Below are positions 50,712 through 60,756 of a stretch of DNA of 64,000 nt, one piece after another. The DNA comes from Tritrichomonas foetus. Taxonomy: Eukaryota; Parabasalia; Tritrichomonadida; Tritrichomonadidae. Position 1 is the stretch's first letter. Each line of letters begins with the position of its first letter. The notes under the pieces were generated by a model. It was not told the origin of the DNA. It worked only from the letters and a program-made list of their open reading frames with translations, and did no database searches. The stretch is taken from assembly GCA_001839685.1 (NCBI GenBank), contig MLAK01000667.1:1-64000 (forward strand), given 5' to 3'. The translations under genes and the position numbers were made by a program.

Positions 50712-51989
50712 TTAAATAGTTGCAATCATTTGCTTAATCACTTCGTGTCTCGCTGAATAAAATCTGTTGTATACCCTTTCATCAAACAATTGAGCAAAAG
50801 AACAAACAACTTTCATTTCTTCTTTGCATGAAATTTCTAAAAGTTCAGAAATTTGAGATTTTTGCTGAGGTGACAAATATTTTGTTCTTGTTTGTTTCAA
50901 CATTGTATCAGCCACTTCAGCGATAATAACTGCTTTTTGAACAAATTCTGACATTTTTTGTTGACATAAAACTGGACAGTAAGAAAGAGGAACTTTCAAA
51001 AACTCCTGTACAAATGTGAGGAATAATTCTGATGGTTTACATTCTTCAAAAATCATTTCCTTTTTAAGTTTAGTTAATCTTATAAAAATCTCTTCTTCAC
51101 TTAATTCATGCTCATTAATGATGTTATCTGAATATTCTTGGAAAACTCGATTTTGGCTTTCAAAATTATTACAGTGAATCACTTTTTTGTTCGCAAGTTT
51201 AATGATTGTCATTGGCCGTTGGAAACATAACAGCTCATTATATAAAAATTGCTGTTGGGTATTTGGTTTCATACATTGTAAAAACAATCCTGGAATTGGG
51301 TGAATATTCAGTTTTTGCGATGACATTTTTAATTGCTCATCAAGAAGGAAAAAAGATAAGAAGTTAAAAAGTTGCTCGCATTCACTCAAACTTTGGGCTT
51401 CAATAATTGTTGTCATTTGGGTTTGCAGATGTGATTGAAGACAAGTGGCGAAAAATGAAACGTCAAAAGAAGTAATTGAAAAAAGAAATTTTTCTGGTCT
51501 TGTAATTCCTGTAGAAATAAATTCATTGCATGATAATACAATATCTCTAATATATGGAGTCATTTCAGAAAGTAATGAAGTTGTATTTTGTAATTTAAAA
51601 TGAATTAATGATGAAATTTTCTTTAAATGAAAATTGATTAGATCAGTGATATAAGAAGATTGTTTGAACTTCAAAGAATTAAATACAAAAGCTACAGAAT
51701 AAGGAGTTTGTCTTTTTCCATTATTCAGATAAAATATTGTTGAAAATAATAGAATTGAACCAATTTCACAAAAACTGCATGGAAATCCAATATAAGCAGT
51801 TTTATCTTGTCTATGAACATTGCTCAATAAAATTTTAAAAAAATGAAAGAGATCTGGCTCTTCTTCATTTGGAACAAATTGCCAATTTGCAACAATGTTT
51901 ATTCCATTAAGCATGTGATATGATGCAACTGATATAGAATAAAATGAATGCTCTTCATTGAGATCAATAATGACTTGATTTCCATTCAT
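50712..51989 (-). CDS. C9orf72-like DENN protein (copy 1)
   Basis: 425 aa, ATG at 51989. Beta-rich N-terminus and helical C-terminus of the DENN type. The strongest likeness to C9orf72 is a block reading FFATCLQSHLQTQMTTIIEA, then LFNFLSFFLLDEQLKMSSQK, HPIPGLFLQCM and FQRPMTIIKLANKKV. C9orf72 has SSHLQTCGCSVVVG, LCLFLTPAER, YESGLFVQG and the FRQV...THIDVDVNTVKQ strand in the same order. The C-terminus (FAQLFDERVYNRFYSARHEV) also parallels it. C9orf72 forms a complex with SMCR8/WDR41 that acts on small GTPases, autophagy and lysosomes. A paralogue lies 9 kb away at 60757. DENN class good; C9orf72 subclass moderately good. Confidence 0.72.
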   Translation of the reverse strand: MNGNQVIIDLNEEHSFYSISVASYHMLNGINIVANWQFVPNEEEPDLFHFFKILLSNVHRQDKTAYIGFPCSFCEIGSILLFSTIFYLNNGKRQTPYSVAFVFNSLKFKQSSYITDLINFHLKKISSLIHFKLQNTTSLLSEMTPYIRDIVLSCNEFISTGITRPEKFLFSITSFDVSFFATCLQSHLQTQMTTIIEAQSLSECEQLFNFLSFFLLDEQLKMSSQKLNIHPIPGLFLQCMKPNTQQQFLYNELLCFQRPMTIIKLANKKVIHCNNFESQNRVFQEYSDNIINEHELSEEEIFIRLTKLKKEMIFEECKPSELFLTFVQEFLKVPLSYCPVLCQQKMSEFVQKAVIIAEVADTMLKQTRTKYLSPQQKSQISELLEISCKEEMKVVCSFAQLFDERVYNRFYSARHEVIKQMIATI

Positions 51990-52516
51990 TTTATTGCATA
52001 CAAAAAGTTCGATACATTCTCAATTTTGATCCAAACCGATTTCCGATCTTTGGCATTCCATGAAATAATAAAGGAAAGCATATAAAAATATTTAAAGTTT
52101 AAAATTCATAACGACATCAATAGTTCATCTGTTTGTAAATATAGCTTTTCATAAAGAAAAAAAGATGCTTACATAATCATTTTATTTTTTTCCTTTATTT
52201 ATCAATATTGAACATATTTTGATATATGTATATGATTTCACATTTTTCATCATATCCGACACATATAGATAATGATATCATTATGGTAATTTCAATAATT
52301 AATGATATCGCATCAATAATTTTCAGTCGAAAAGACTATTTTCTATTCTACTTGACTTTTTTACATTCATATTTTCTGTTGTGACCTAAAATGTACATTT
52401 CATTCAATGGATCGTTTATTCTTATTCATCACAAATAGCAGTTTTTTTTATTATTTCATTTTTTTATTTCTTATCGTCCAATAAAACTTTTTCATAGCTA
52501 ACGTTTTTATTATAAA
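51990..52516. other. Divergent intergenic region
   Basis: AT-rich promoter region shared by the C9orf72-like gene (-) and the next gene (+). No ORF. Confidence 0.5.
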
Positions 52517-54742
52517 ATGAGCAAAAAATCGCCTCGAAACGAAAGCAAAACCGAGAAGTCTCCAGAAATCAGGTTACGTAAATTCCAGCTCTTACTCAAG
52601 CGCGAAGAAATTCTGAATAAATTCCAAGAAGAAGAACTCAAAAAAATCAAGGAAAACATTCAAGACGAGTACGAATTTATTTTAATGATTAACAGACTCC
52701 TTTTGGAGTATCACATGAACAGCATTAATAACGTTGGTCTAAAAATCCCACAGCCGATATTCGATTCCCTAGCGATGCCAATCAACGATCCAAACGGAAA
52801 GGCGCCCCATATTCAAGAAAAGAAAGAAGTAACGAACTACTACAGACATGCTGTCGAACATTTCAGTAACAATCTTATCGACTTCTCCAGAGTTTGCGTT
52901 GAATTTGCCCAAACTCATCCTGAGCATCTTGACAGACTAACTTTTTCAATTATTCCAGGATTCTTCGCTTTCCTGACAAGTGAAATGATGACCGACAAAT
53001 ATTTGATGTTCATGAAACATGTCATTGATCATAGTCCAGAAGTTGCCTCTTCATTTGGCCGCTTAGTTTTTGTTCTTCCTGATTTCAGAATCTTTCTGAA
53101 TAAAATTACCAACAAGTTAGCTAAGCCCGTCAAACAGGTTCGTTCTGAAGGCGTCAGAAGGTTTAAGAAGGACTTTTGTGAACTCTGGGTCAAATATATT
53201 GAATATTGTCCAAGCATCGTTCGTAAGCTGTTAAAGCTATGTCCAAATAAAGAAGGCTTCTTATCAAATGCTTTCATTCGTCCAGCATTCCAATCATTGA
53301 AGCTTTATGAACTTGCCCCTTATATTGCAAATGTTGCACCAGAAATTTCTCAAGCAATTTCTGATTCACTTTGTGAAGCTGCCAAAACACTTGTTCAAGA
53401 AATCGAAAATGTCAAATATCCTGCTTCTCTATACTATGTTCGTGATATCTTTGATATTGCTCCAGAAATTGCTAATACATTTGAATTTTCTTATATTGAC
53501 TTAAAACTCATTTCAGAACTTGTTGATTACTCTCACACAACATTAAGAAAATTCCCAGTGAAATCCATTCCTTTCAAAGAATCATTCATGACACGTGACT
53601 ATACAGTTTATGTCATAAAATATGAAGGAAAGCATATCAACCAGCGTATTCGCAAGAATACTGTTCAACTTTCCTCCAATGATGCTCTTGAATATGAACT
53701 GAGAACTTTATTAACTGAAGTTAATGTAATTCCACTCGGTGTTAAAGATAACACTATGGAAGGAATACTTTGGAAACAAATTCTCCTCTCTGGCGAAGAC
53801 CAGCGACTCCATCTCGAAATGAAGGTTCATGATTTCAAGAAATCTTATCAGCGTGTGGCCGATGAAGGAAAAGCTTACTCTATTTTGGAATTAATTGACT
53901 TAATGCAAAAGAAATTTGATGAGCGTGCAAATGAACGAACTGAAAAAGTGAAATCAGTATCAAAATTCAATGCAAGTGTTGTTGCTCTTAAAGGAATTAA
54001 AAAGAAACTGATTTTCACAGTCGCACCACGCAGCTTGATCTTCCAATACCAGCTTGTTGAAAAATGGAATGAAGAAAAGAGTCCATTGAAATCCTTAACA
54101 GACGCAGTTTGTGTCAAACGTGAAGATTTCGCTAATTTCTTCAAAAATATCGTGGATGACTTCAACTCATGGCTAGGTATGAAAGGCTATAATAATATCA
54201 ATGATTATGCCATTGTCCATAATTTAATTATGTCACAAATCCCACTTTCGAGATTTATGGCTCGCCAACCACTTTTAACCAAGATGGATATCGGTATTTA
54301 TCGAGCAATGACCGAAAACAAGGATGAATTCTTAAAACACACATCTGAAGAATGGATGGAACATATTCTTGGTAACAAGAAATTGATTGATCCTGCACTC
54401 AACTTGTTAAAGGCGTATTATGATGCACAAACGCCAATAGATAAGATTCAATATTTGAACAGGTTCAGAGAAAAGGTTGATCAACTTGTTAAATATGAAT
54501 TAACTGGTGAAGTTGGAGCAGATCAAGCAACACCAATGATCCTAGCATTAATTTGCATTTCTGAACCAAGAAACTTTGATTCAAATCTTGAATATATTGA
54601 TTTCTTCTTTAAATCATTCACTGAATTATGTCCAAATATTCCTCTTCTTAAACATAATTCTCAATCAAATTACACAATTGTGATGATGCAAGCTTCCCTT
54701 CTTCACATTAAAAACCAATTTCCAGAAATTGATATGTCTTAA
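52517..54742 (+). CDS. Large helical protein of unknown function
   Basis: 741 aa. A charged N-terminal segment with a coiled coil (KREEILNKFQEEELKKIKEN) precedes about 650 residues of helices with regular spacing (YYRHAVEHFSNNLIDFSRVC, FAFLTSEMMTDKYLMFMKHV). Positions 340-420 are beta-rich (DYTVYVIKYEGKHINQ). The helical part has the look of a RasGAP-like or VPS9-like bundle, but I find no arginine-finger motif that would prove it. No signal peptide or membrane helix. Clear ATG; probably cytosolic scaffold or regulator. Family uncertain. Confidence 0.85.
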   Translation: MSKKSPRNESKTEKSPEIRLRKFQLLLKREEILNKFQEEELKKIKENIQDEYEFILMINRLLLEYHMNSINNVGLKIPQPIFDSLAMPINDPNGKAPHIQEKKEVTNYYRHAVEHFSNNLIDFSRVCVEFAQTHPEHLDRLTFSIIPGFFAFLTSEMMTDKYLMFMKHVIDHSPEVASSFGRLVFVLPDFRIFLNKITNKLAKPVKQVRSEGVRRFKKDFCELWVKYIEYCPSIVRKLLKLCPNKEGFLSNAFIRPAFQSLKLYELAPYIANVAPEISQAISDSLCEAAKTLVQEIENVKYPASLYYVRDIFDIAPEIANTFEFSYIDLKLISELVDYSHTTLRKFPVKSIPFKESFMTRDYTVYVIKYEGKHINQRIRKNTVQLSSNDALEYELRTLLTEVNVIPLGVKDNTMEGILWKQILLSGEDQRLHLEMKVHDFKKSYQRVADEGKAYSILELIDLMQKKFDERANERTEKVKSVSKFNASVVALKGIKKKLIFTVAPRSLIFQYQLVEKWNEEKSPLKSLTDAVCVKREDFANFFKNIVDDFNSWLGMKGYNNINDYAIVHNLIMSQIPLSRFMARQPLLTKMDIGIYRAMTENKDEFLKHTSEEWMEHILGNKKLIDPALNLLKAYYDAQTPIDKIQYLNRFREKVDQLVKYELTGEVGADQATPMILALICISEPRNFDSNLEYIDFFFKSFTELCPNIPLLKHNSQSNYTIVMMQASLLHIKNQFPEIDMS

Positions 54743-55264
54743 GAGTTAACTAGAAAAGAAATTAAAATAAGAACTCGAAGACATGCGCTACTTTTTTTAT
54801 TAAAAATATTGTTCTTCCAATCTTGTTTTTTGTTTTTTCATGATATTTTTTAATTATTATACTATTGAAATCAATTTGATTCTGGTTTCAAAAGGTGAAA
54901 TCAAAATGTTTTGACGAAAAAGAATGAAATTATTTCCACAAATTGGGAATAATGATGTAATCATGATTTTATTATTCGTTTCTTTAAGTTTTTGTCGATT
55001 CTGATTAAAAAGCAAGAAAGATTCGCATTTACCTATTCTTATTGATTGATCAAGTGGTGAAATTATATTTTCTCTATGTAATGATCTTTGAATGTGAAAT
55101 TCACTAACTTTCTCTTTGAATGTTTTCAACAGATACTATAAGCTTTGTTTCATTAGAAAATTAAATGTTTTTATAAATCTATTAGATGATGTTTATTTAG
55201 GAATTTTCGTTTCACTGTTTTCAGATGATGTATTCAATTAGGCATTCAACGATAAAAAAAATTG
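54743..55264. other. Intergenic region
   Basis: A 90-codon minus-strand frame at 54857-55129 starts with TTG and has no ATG until codon 55, so I do not call it. Nothing else seen. Confidence 0.5.
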
Positions 55265-55588
55265 ATGGAAAGATTAAAGGATGACTCTACGCTAGATAAC
55301 AATCAATTAATATTTCCTGGGTATGGTTCAATCCCACAACTTCGAGTTATTCTTGATCACTTTCTATGTCCATTTTTAGGTTTGTTTTTAATTATATACA
55401 ACATTAACTACATCAAATCTGCAGCACAGCCATGGGTATACGGTGCTTATTTTATTGGAGAATCAGTAATATTATTTGCTTTGAACTTATTTTCAAAATC
55501 ATCTTTATTAAAGTATTCTTTTCTTTCACTAGGTGTTTCAATGCTAATTGTTGGCCTTTTTGCATTGTTAATTGTTAGTGCATTATAG
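55265..55588 (+). CDS. Small three-helix membrane protein
   Basis: 107 aa from ATG 55265. A polar N-terminus of ~27 residues (ERLKDDSTLDNNQLIFPGYG) precedes three hydrophobic segments at about residues 33-52, 60-77 and 84-105 (FLCPFLGLFLIIYNI, YFIGESVILFALNLF, LSLGVSMLIVGLFALLIVSA). No signal peptide. Family unknown; size and layout fit small ER/Golgi membrane factors. Confidence 0.7.
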   Translation: MERLKDDSTLDNNQLIFPGYGSIPQLRVILDHFLCPFLGLFLIIYNINYIKSAAQPWVYGAYFIGESVILFALNLFSKSSLLKYSFLSLGVSMLIVGLFALLIVSAL

Positions 55589-55754
55589 AATGAAAATGCC
55601 GATTATTACTAAAGTTTAAAAATATTAAATTATGATTAGGTAAATTTATTGTAACATATGATTGTGATAAACTTTATGTCATTTAAATATTACTCATATT
55701 AACCAATCGATTTCATTACAAAGGTTCTAGCTTTGATACATATGATACTCACAA

Positions 55755-56085
55755 AATAATGATCAAAGAAGATGCACAATTAGAAGTAGCAGAAACCAAA
55801 ATCTAGATTGTGAAGGAATACCCAGGGAAGATGAGATTCATAAATATGTCGATGATATGCTGCTGAGCAATAAAGAGCGAATCTTATTCTGTGAAGAAAA
55901 ACCTTAAATTGTCTTTCAAGCTTTACAATATTCCAATAATATTTTTTCTTCGCATGAACTGATCTTGATAATGAAGTCGAAATAATTTTTATTGAGAAGA
56001 ATAATAAAAATTTTGTTATTATTCTTTTTATTACATCAAATCCAACCCTTTATGATCTGAAAAAATATGCTTCACAATAATAGAA
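55755..56085 (+). pseudogene. Decayed gene relic
   Basis: Coding-like stretches in different frames: one reads NQNLDCEGIPREDEIHKYVD then DMLLSNKERILFCEEKP and stops. Another, about 100 bp on, reads TDLDNEVEIIFIEKNNKNFV then IILFITSNPTLYDLKKYASQ and stops. Both are less AT-biased and more protein-like than flanking sequence. No ATG and several stops. Family not recognised. Confidence limited. Confidence 0.3.
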
Positions 56086-56187
56086 TCGATTACATTATTC
56101 ATTTGATCAAATACAAGATTAACGAAAAATGGTTTACAAATATGAAAAAGATTATCAGTTTTGGTTTTAATAAAATAGTTTCTAAAA

Positions 56188-57822
56188 TCAAGCGGAACTT
56201 CTTCCCTGACTAATTATTTCGCATCTTTTTTCAGCAGCAGCAATTTGCTGTTTGTATAATTCTATCATCTGTTTGGCTGCCTGTTCTCTCATATCGAGTA
56301 AAACCGCCTTTGTGTCGAGTTCTTCCTTTCTTTCACTCAAATTCTTTTCAAGTGATTGAATTCGATCTTCTTCAGTCTTTAATTGAACGTTTCGTCTCAT
56401 TAATAATTGTTCTCTTTCAGCAAGATCTTTTCTAACTTCTTCTAATTCTTTATCAGTCTGTTCAAGTTTTTCTTTTTCTTTTCCAGGTCCTTCTCGTAAT
56501 TCTTGTAATGTTTTAGTTTTATCTGCAATTATTTGTTTCAATTCGTCTTGTTCCTTCTGGATTTCTTCGAGTTTGGCTTTTAATGAACTTTCTTTATCAG
56601 CATCCCTTAATTTCTGTTCAAGTTCTTCAATCTGTCTATCAGCGTTCTGTAATTTTTCTGTCCATAAAGCATTCCATTTAGAGTGCTCAAGGTCAACAGA
56701 CATTTGACGTTGATTTACTTCTTTTTCAAGTCTTTCGTATCGCTTTTCAATAGCTGCAGCATCTTCTTCATAACGACCAAGAAAATCATCAATTCTATCT
56801 CTCATTTTTCCATCACGACTTCTGGCAACGCTTGTTCGACCGAATGACACGACTGATCTACGTTCCATTTCTTCTTGAACTTGCTGTTGGACTTCAATAT
56901 CATGTTCTCTCATTTCTTGAAGGTTTTCTGCTTCCATTTTCAACTCTTTCTCGAGTTGATCTAATTCTTGTGTTTCTTTTTCTGCAATTTCACGTTTTTT
57001 GCGAATTCGTTCACGTTCTTCAACAACTTCTTGTCTGCGGGCCTCGCGCTCAGTTAATTGCTGGAGTGCTGCTTTCTTTCTTTCTTCTGCTGCAATTTGT
57101 CTTGCAAATAAATTCTTTCTCCTCTCATAAATAGTTTCAGCATCATTTGACCTTTGTGCGGCGGTTTCTTCAAGTGATTGAACTTCTTTTTCTTCATTTT
57201 CAACTTCTGCAGTTAAAGCTTCAACTTCTTTTCGGAGGAAGTCGACTTGTCCGATCTTCCGTTTCACTTCATCAATGATTGGAGCTGCCTGCTTTACTGT
57301 CGCCTCCTTTTGTCTCAGAATGATATCTTCTTGTTCGTATTCAGCTTTTTTCGCATTTAATTCATCGATTTCTTTTTGCATTTGGTCAAATAATTCCTGC
57401 TTAGCAGCATATCTGGCTTTTGCGGCGGAAAGATCCTTTTGTGATGATTCATATTGGATGCGTAGATTTTCAACGGCTCTGGTAAGAATCTCATTTTGGC
57501 GTTCGATATCATCGGTATCTTTTTGAATTGATGGAATTTGCTCCATTAAATTCTCTTGTGTGACAATTTCTTTTTCTAAATTGGTCAATTCTTCTTCGCG
57601 CTTATCGAGGGCTTCTTTTTCTGCGTTTAATTCTTGCGTGTGAGTTTGAAGTTTTGCTTGTTCTTCTTGAAGAATTGTAAGTTCGCTTTGCAATTTTAAT
57701 TGGCGCTTATGTAATTGTTCCAAAAATGGAGAGCGACGGATTGTTTGGCTCATAACTGATGGCGAGATAGAATTGGCGTCACCATTATTGCGGTTTGGTG
57801 AAGAAGGGCTTCGTACGCTCAT
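56188..57822 (-). CDS. Long coiled-coil protein
   Basis: 544 aa, ATG at 57822. After a Ser/Asn-rich start (SVRSPSSPNRNNGDANS), nearly the whole protein from residue ~30 to 530 is heptad coiled coil, rich in Glu, Gln, Lys and Arg (LQSELTILQEEQAKLQTHTQ; VARSRDGKMRDRIDDF breaks it near residue 330). This architecture fits cytoskeletal or basal-body structural proteins, tethers or golgins. No other domain. Trichomonads have many such proteins for their axostyle/costa cytoskeleton; assignment to those is inference. Confidence 0.85.
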   Translation of the reverse strand: MSVRSPSSPNRNNGDANSISPSVMSQTIRRSPFLEQLHKRQLKLQSELTILQEEQAKLQTHTQELNAEKEALDKREEELTNLEKEIVTQENLMEQIPSIQKDTDDIERQNEILTRAVENLRIQYESSQKDLSAAKARYAAKQELFDQMQKEIDELNAKKAEYEQEDIILRQKEATVKQAAPIIDEVKRKIGQVDFLRKEVEALTAEVENEEKEVQSLEETAAQRSNDAETIYERRKNLFARQIAAEERKKAALQQLTEREARRQEVVEERERIRKKREIAEKETQELDQLEKELKMEAENLQEMREHDIEVQQQVQEEMERRSVVSFGRTSVARSRDGKMRDRIDDFLGRYEEDAAAIEKRYERLEKEVNQRQMSVDLEHSKWNALWTEKLQNADRQIEELEQKLRDADKESSLKAKLEEIQKEQDELKQIIADKTKTLQELREGPGKEKEKLEQTDKELEEVRKDLAEREQLLMRRNVQLKTEEDRIQSLEKNLSERKEELDTKAVLLDMREQAAKQMIELYKQQIAAAEKRCEIISQGRSSA

Positions 57823-58596
57823 GTTTTAAATTTGGGAAATAATTGAATAATTTATCTCATGTTGAGACGTTTACTGAGTTTCAAAAATACCATATATTTT
57901 AAAGTTGTCAAATATGAAAATGTCTTATTCTTTATTCTCATTTTTCCAACATATTTGAAAAAGTTGGATTTCAGAATCAAAAACGATGAAAATAGTCACA
58001 AATACATAAATATTTTGAATTGATAAATGTCCATTTATCATCAACATGAAATTCACTATTTTCCCATTTTTTTGAATAAAACAGCATTGATCAAACCAGT
58101 ATTCACATACTCTCTACTGATTTTAAAGAAAAATATTATAGAATAAGGAAGATATGTCATTACATCATCTGAAATATTATCATGGTTGAGTCACGACTGA
58201 AAATAAATTGCTGTCTATTTATACTATTGTATTATTAATAATTATAATCGAGTTTGCCTGATATTGGCGTGATTTTTAGAACTTCTGCTTCACCTTGTAT
58301 CATTTTTTCAATTTATCAGGCCAAATAACGGTTGAAAACAAAACAATTCAATGGCCGCCGTTATTTGAAAATATTTGAAATGCTAACAACTTTAAGTGAA
58401 GTTATTCATTCAAATTCTCTCAAAATTTATTGATGATTCTATAGGAATTGTTCCATCATTTTTATACATTCAATGCTCTTTAGAAACTCAATAACTTTTT
58501 CAAATAATCCTCCCTTCGATGTTCCATCAAAATGAACTTTTTGACTTTCTTTTGTGAATATTCTGTTGCAAAAACGATTAAAAATGATTTGATTCA
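57823..58596. other. Divergent intergenic region with Myb-like inverted repeat
   Basis: CAAATAACGG at 58322-58331 and its exact complement CCGTTATTTG at 58358-58367 face each other across 26 bp. Each holds a TAACGG word, a possible Myb site. It lies about 250 bp before the kinase gene and 500 bp before the divergent coiled-coil gene. Nothing else seen. Confidence 0.5.
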
Positions 58597-58602
58597 TCAT
58601 TT
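58597..58602 (+). promoter_or_regulatory. Initiator (Inr) TCATTT
   Basis: TCATTT 18-24 nt before the kinase ATG, followed by a T-rich leader. Confidence 0.5.
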
Positions 58603-58620
58603 TTTGCTTTTTTTTATTTC

Positions 58621-59862
58621 ATGGACAAAAAGGGCAACAACAATCACAATAACAACAACGTCGCCCACCGTAAAGAGAGGCGAAAACTCAAAAATGGTGA
58701 TAGGATTGCTGACTTCACTGTTATCAGGTTATTAGGCCAAGGCGGCTATGGCGATATTTATCACGTTTTCTCAAAGTTAAACCCCGACGACAAGTTTGCG
58801 ATGAAGCTTGAGATGACGGCTGGTCAGCGAAAGAGCCATCTTTTCAACGAGAAAGAGATTTTGACGCATCTTCAAGATTCGCCATATTTTCCGAAATTTA
58901 TTGCTTTTGGGCAAACTACGCTATTTCGGTACTTGGTCGAAGAGTGCCTCGGTCCGTCATTGGCATCGGTCCGCCGCGTTCTTCCAGATTGTCACTTCTC
59001 GCTGTCTTCTTCCTTGAGAATTGGAATCGAGACGCTAAGAACGATAGAATCATTCCACAAGCACGGATATATACACAGAGATATTAAACCATCTAATTTT
59101 CTATTGCGCCCAAGTCTGAGCGCGCCAATCCTCTTAGTTGATTATGGGTTAGCTAAAAAATATATAAACCTGGAAACAGGTGAAATTATTCCACCACGTG
59201 AGAGATCTGGCTTTGCTGGAACTACTAAATATGCGTCATTAAATGCCCACGAGAATAAAGAGCTCGGCAGGCGTGATGATTTGTTTAGTTGGCTTTTCTC
59301 ACTTTTTGAGATCATGTCTGGTTGCTTACCTTGGGTGATATCTAGGGACAAGCAGGAAACTTATGAGTCCAAGCTTGAAGCTGATATTGAGAAATTCTGT
59401 AAGAAAACCAACATGCCACGCCAGATATACTCTGTTTATGAAATTATTAAAATGTATAATTTTGAGGATGAACCAGACTACAGCTTGATTATTTCTTTTT
59501 TGGTTGAAGCTATGGAAGAAAACGACTGTAGCTGGGATGAGAAATATGAATGGCAGGCCCTTTCTCATGAAGAACTACTTAACTTTTCGGCACTCACTTT
59601 AACTCCACCAACAAAGGACCATCCACTCATTCCAGATCACCTTCCACCAGCAATCATTCCAAATCGAGGTTCAGAATCTTCGTCATCAATCAGTGAGAGC
59701 TATGAAAGTGAATCCTCTGAAGGATTTGTGCCTTCCAAGCCAAAGGGAGAGAAAGATTACTGCCCAAGGCAGGAACCGAAAATAGAGAGGGATTTGAACG
59801 AAAAAGATCACAAAGATAAGCACCACAAAGGAAAAAATAATAAAAATTGTTTGATTCAATAA
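58621..59862 (+). CDS. CK1/TTBK-type protein kinase with CaaX-like C-terminus
   Basis: 413 aa. The kinase domain spans residues ~30-310: glycine loop LGQGGYGDIYHV, K62 in FAMKLE, catalytic HRDIKPSNF (D154, K156), DYG in place of DFG (D174) and, instead of APE, the CK1 hallmark KYASLNAH. Key residues for catalysis are present, so it should be active on Ser/Thr. The tail (330-413) is Ser/Glu then His/Lys rich (KDHKDKHHKGKNNKN) and ends CLIQ-stop, a canonical CaaX pattern after a polybasic stretch. That predicts prenylation and membrane attachment, unusual for CK1, where membrane forms are usually palmitoylated. Large CK1 families are typical of trichomonads. Confidence 0.93.
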   Translation: MDKKGNNNHNNNNVAHRKERRKLKNGDRIADFTVIRLLGQGGYGDIYHVFSKLNPDDKFAMKLEMTAGQRKSHLFNEKEILTHLQDSPYFPKFIAFGQTTLFRYLVEECLGPSLASVRRVLPDCHFSLSSSLRIGIETLRTIESFHKHGYIHRDIKPSNFLLRPSLSAPILLVDYGLAKKYINLETGEIIPPRERSGFAGTTKYASLNAHENKELGRRDDLFSWLFSLFEIMSGCLPWVISRDKQETYESKLEADIEKFCKKTNMPRQIYSVYEIIKMYNFEDEPDYSLIISFLVEAMEENDCSWDEKYEWQALSHEELLNFSALTLTPPTKDHPLIPDHLPPAIIPNRGSESSSSISESYESESSEGFVPSKPKGEKDYCPRQEPKIERDLNEKDHKDKHHKGKNNKNCLIQ

Positions 59863-60756
59863 ATAATAAATAAATAAATTCACTAATCTTGAAACTACTT
59901 CCTTCCTTCTGTTCTAAGTACATGATCAAATGATCTCCAATATAGAATGGTATATTACATCATCATGGATCTTTTCTCTACAAACAAATGGAAATCCACA
60001 ATGTTAGTTTGGAATACTATGATTGAAGATATTGATTTACTTTTGCATGAATGTTAACAATAATTGAGGATTATTGAATCATAAATCTCTGATCATTTTA
60101 ATATCGGTCAGATATTCTTTTCGGCTTTTGGTTGAAAATGATTCATTTATTTTTCTACAATTCATCAATGAAAATACGGTAGAGATTTTGTTATATCAAT
60201 AGTTCTTGCATTTCCTTCATGACTCCAACTTTGGATATGATAACCCCCAATTTTTATCGCGAGTGAATTAAGTAAAACGTCCCAAAACATTTTGTATTTC
60301 TGACAGAATAGTTAACATTGTCACATGCATGCATCTATAGATTTGATTTCTCAAATGTACTTTCATAAGTCATATGATTACAATACATCTCTTTAATGTT
60401 TTTCAACATAAAATGGCACAAAAATCTAACTTATTTGGATTTAATGTCAAATTAAATTCAAATAATTGTCCATTAATCCGTGTAGAAGACAAATTATTCA
60501 CGATATGATACCACATATTTCCGCTCGAAATAACCCAACTTCTTTTGCGAAATAATTTACTTTTTTCATCCACGATAACTAAGATGATATAAATGTTCTG
60601 GTTGTTGTATATTCTAAAAACGCAGATTTAATTTTTGGATTGTATTCAGTGATTTGAAAGATCAATTGAATTTATTTTGAGGTTCCATTATGAATCAAAC
60701 TAATTTTTGAATTGTGCATCACAATTTTTCCATGAAAATTTGCCGAATTTTTGTCA
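59863..60756. other. Intergenic region
   Basis: 0.9 kb, AT-rich, upstream of the second C9orf72-like gene. No gene or clear repeat. Confidence 0.5.

Noticed and set aside
54857..55129. 90-codon minus-strand ORF
   Set aside because: Opens with TTG and has its first ATG at codon 55; no domain.
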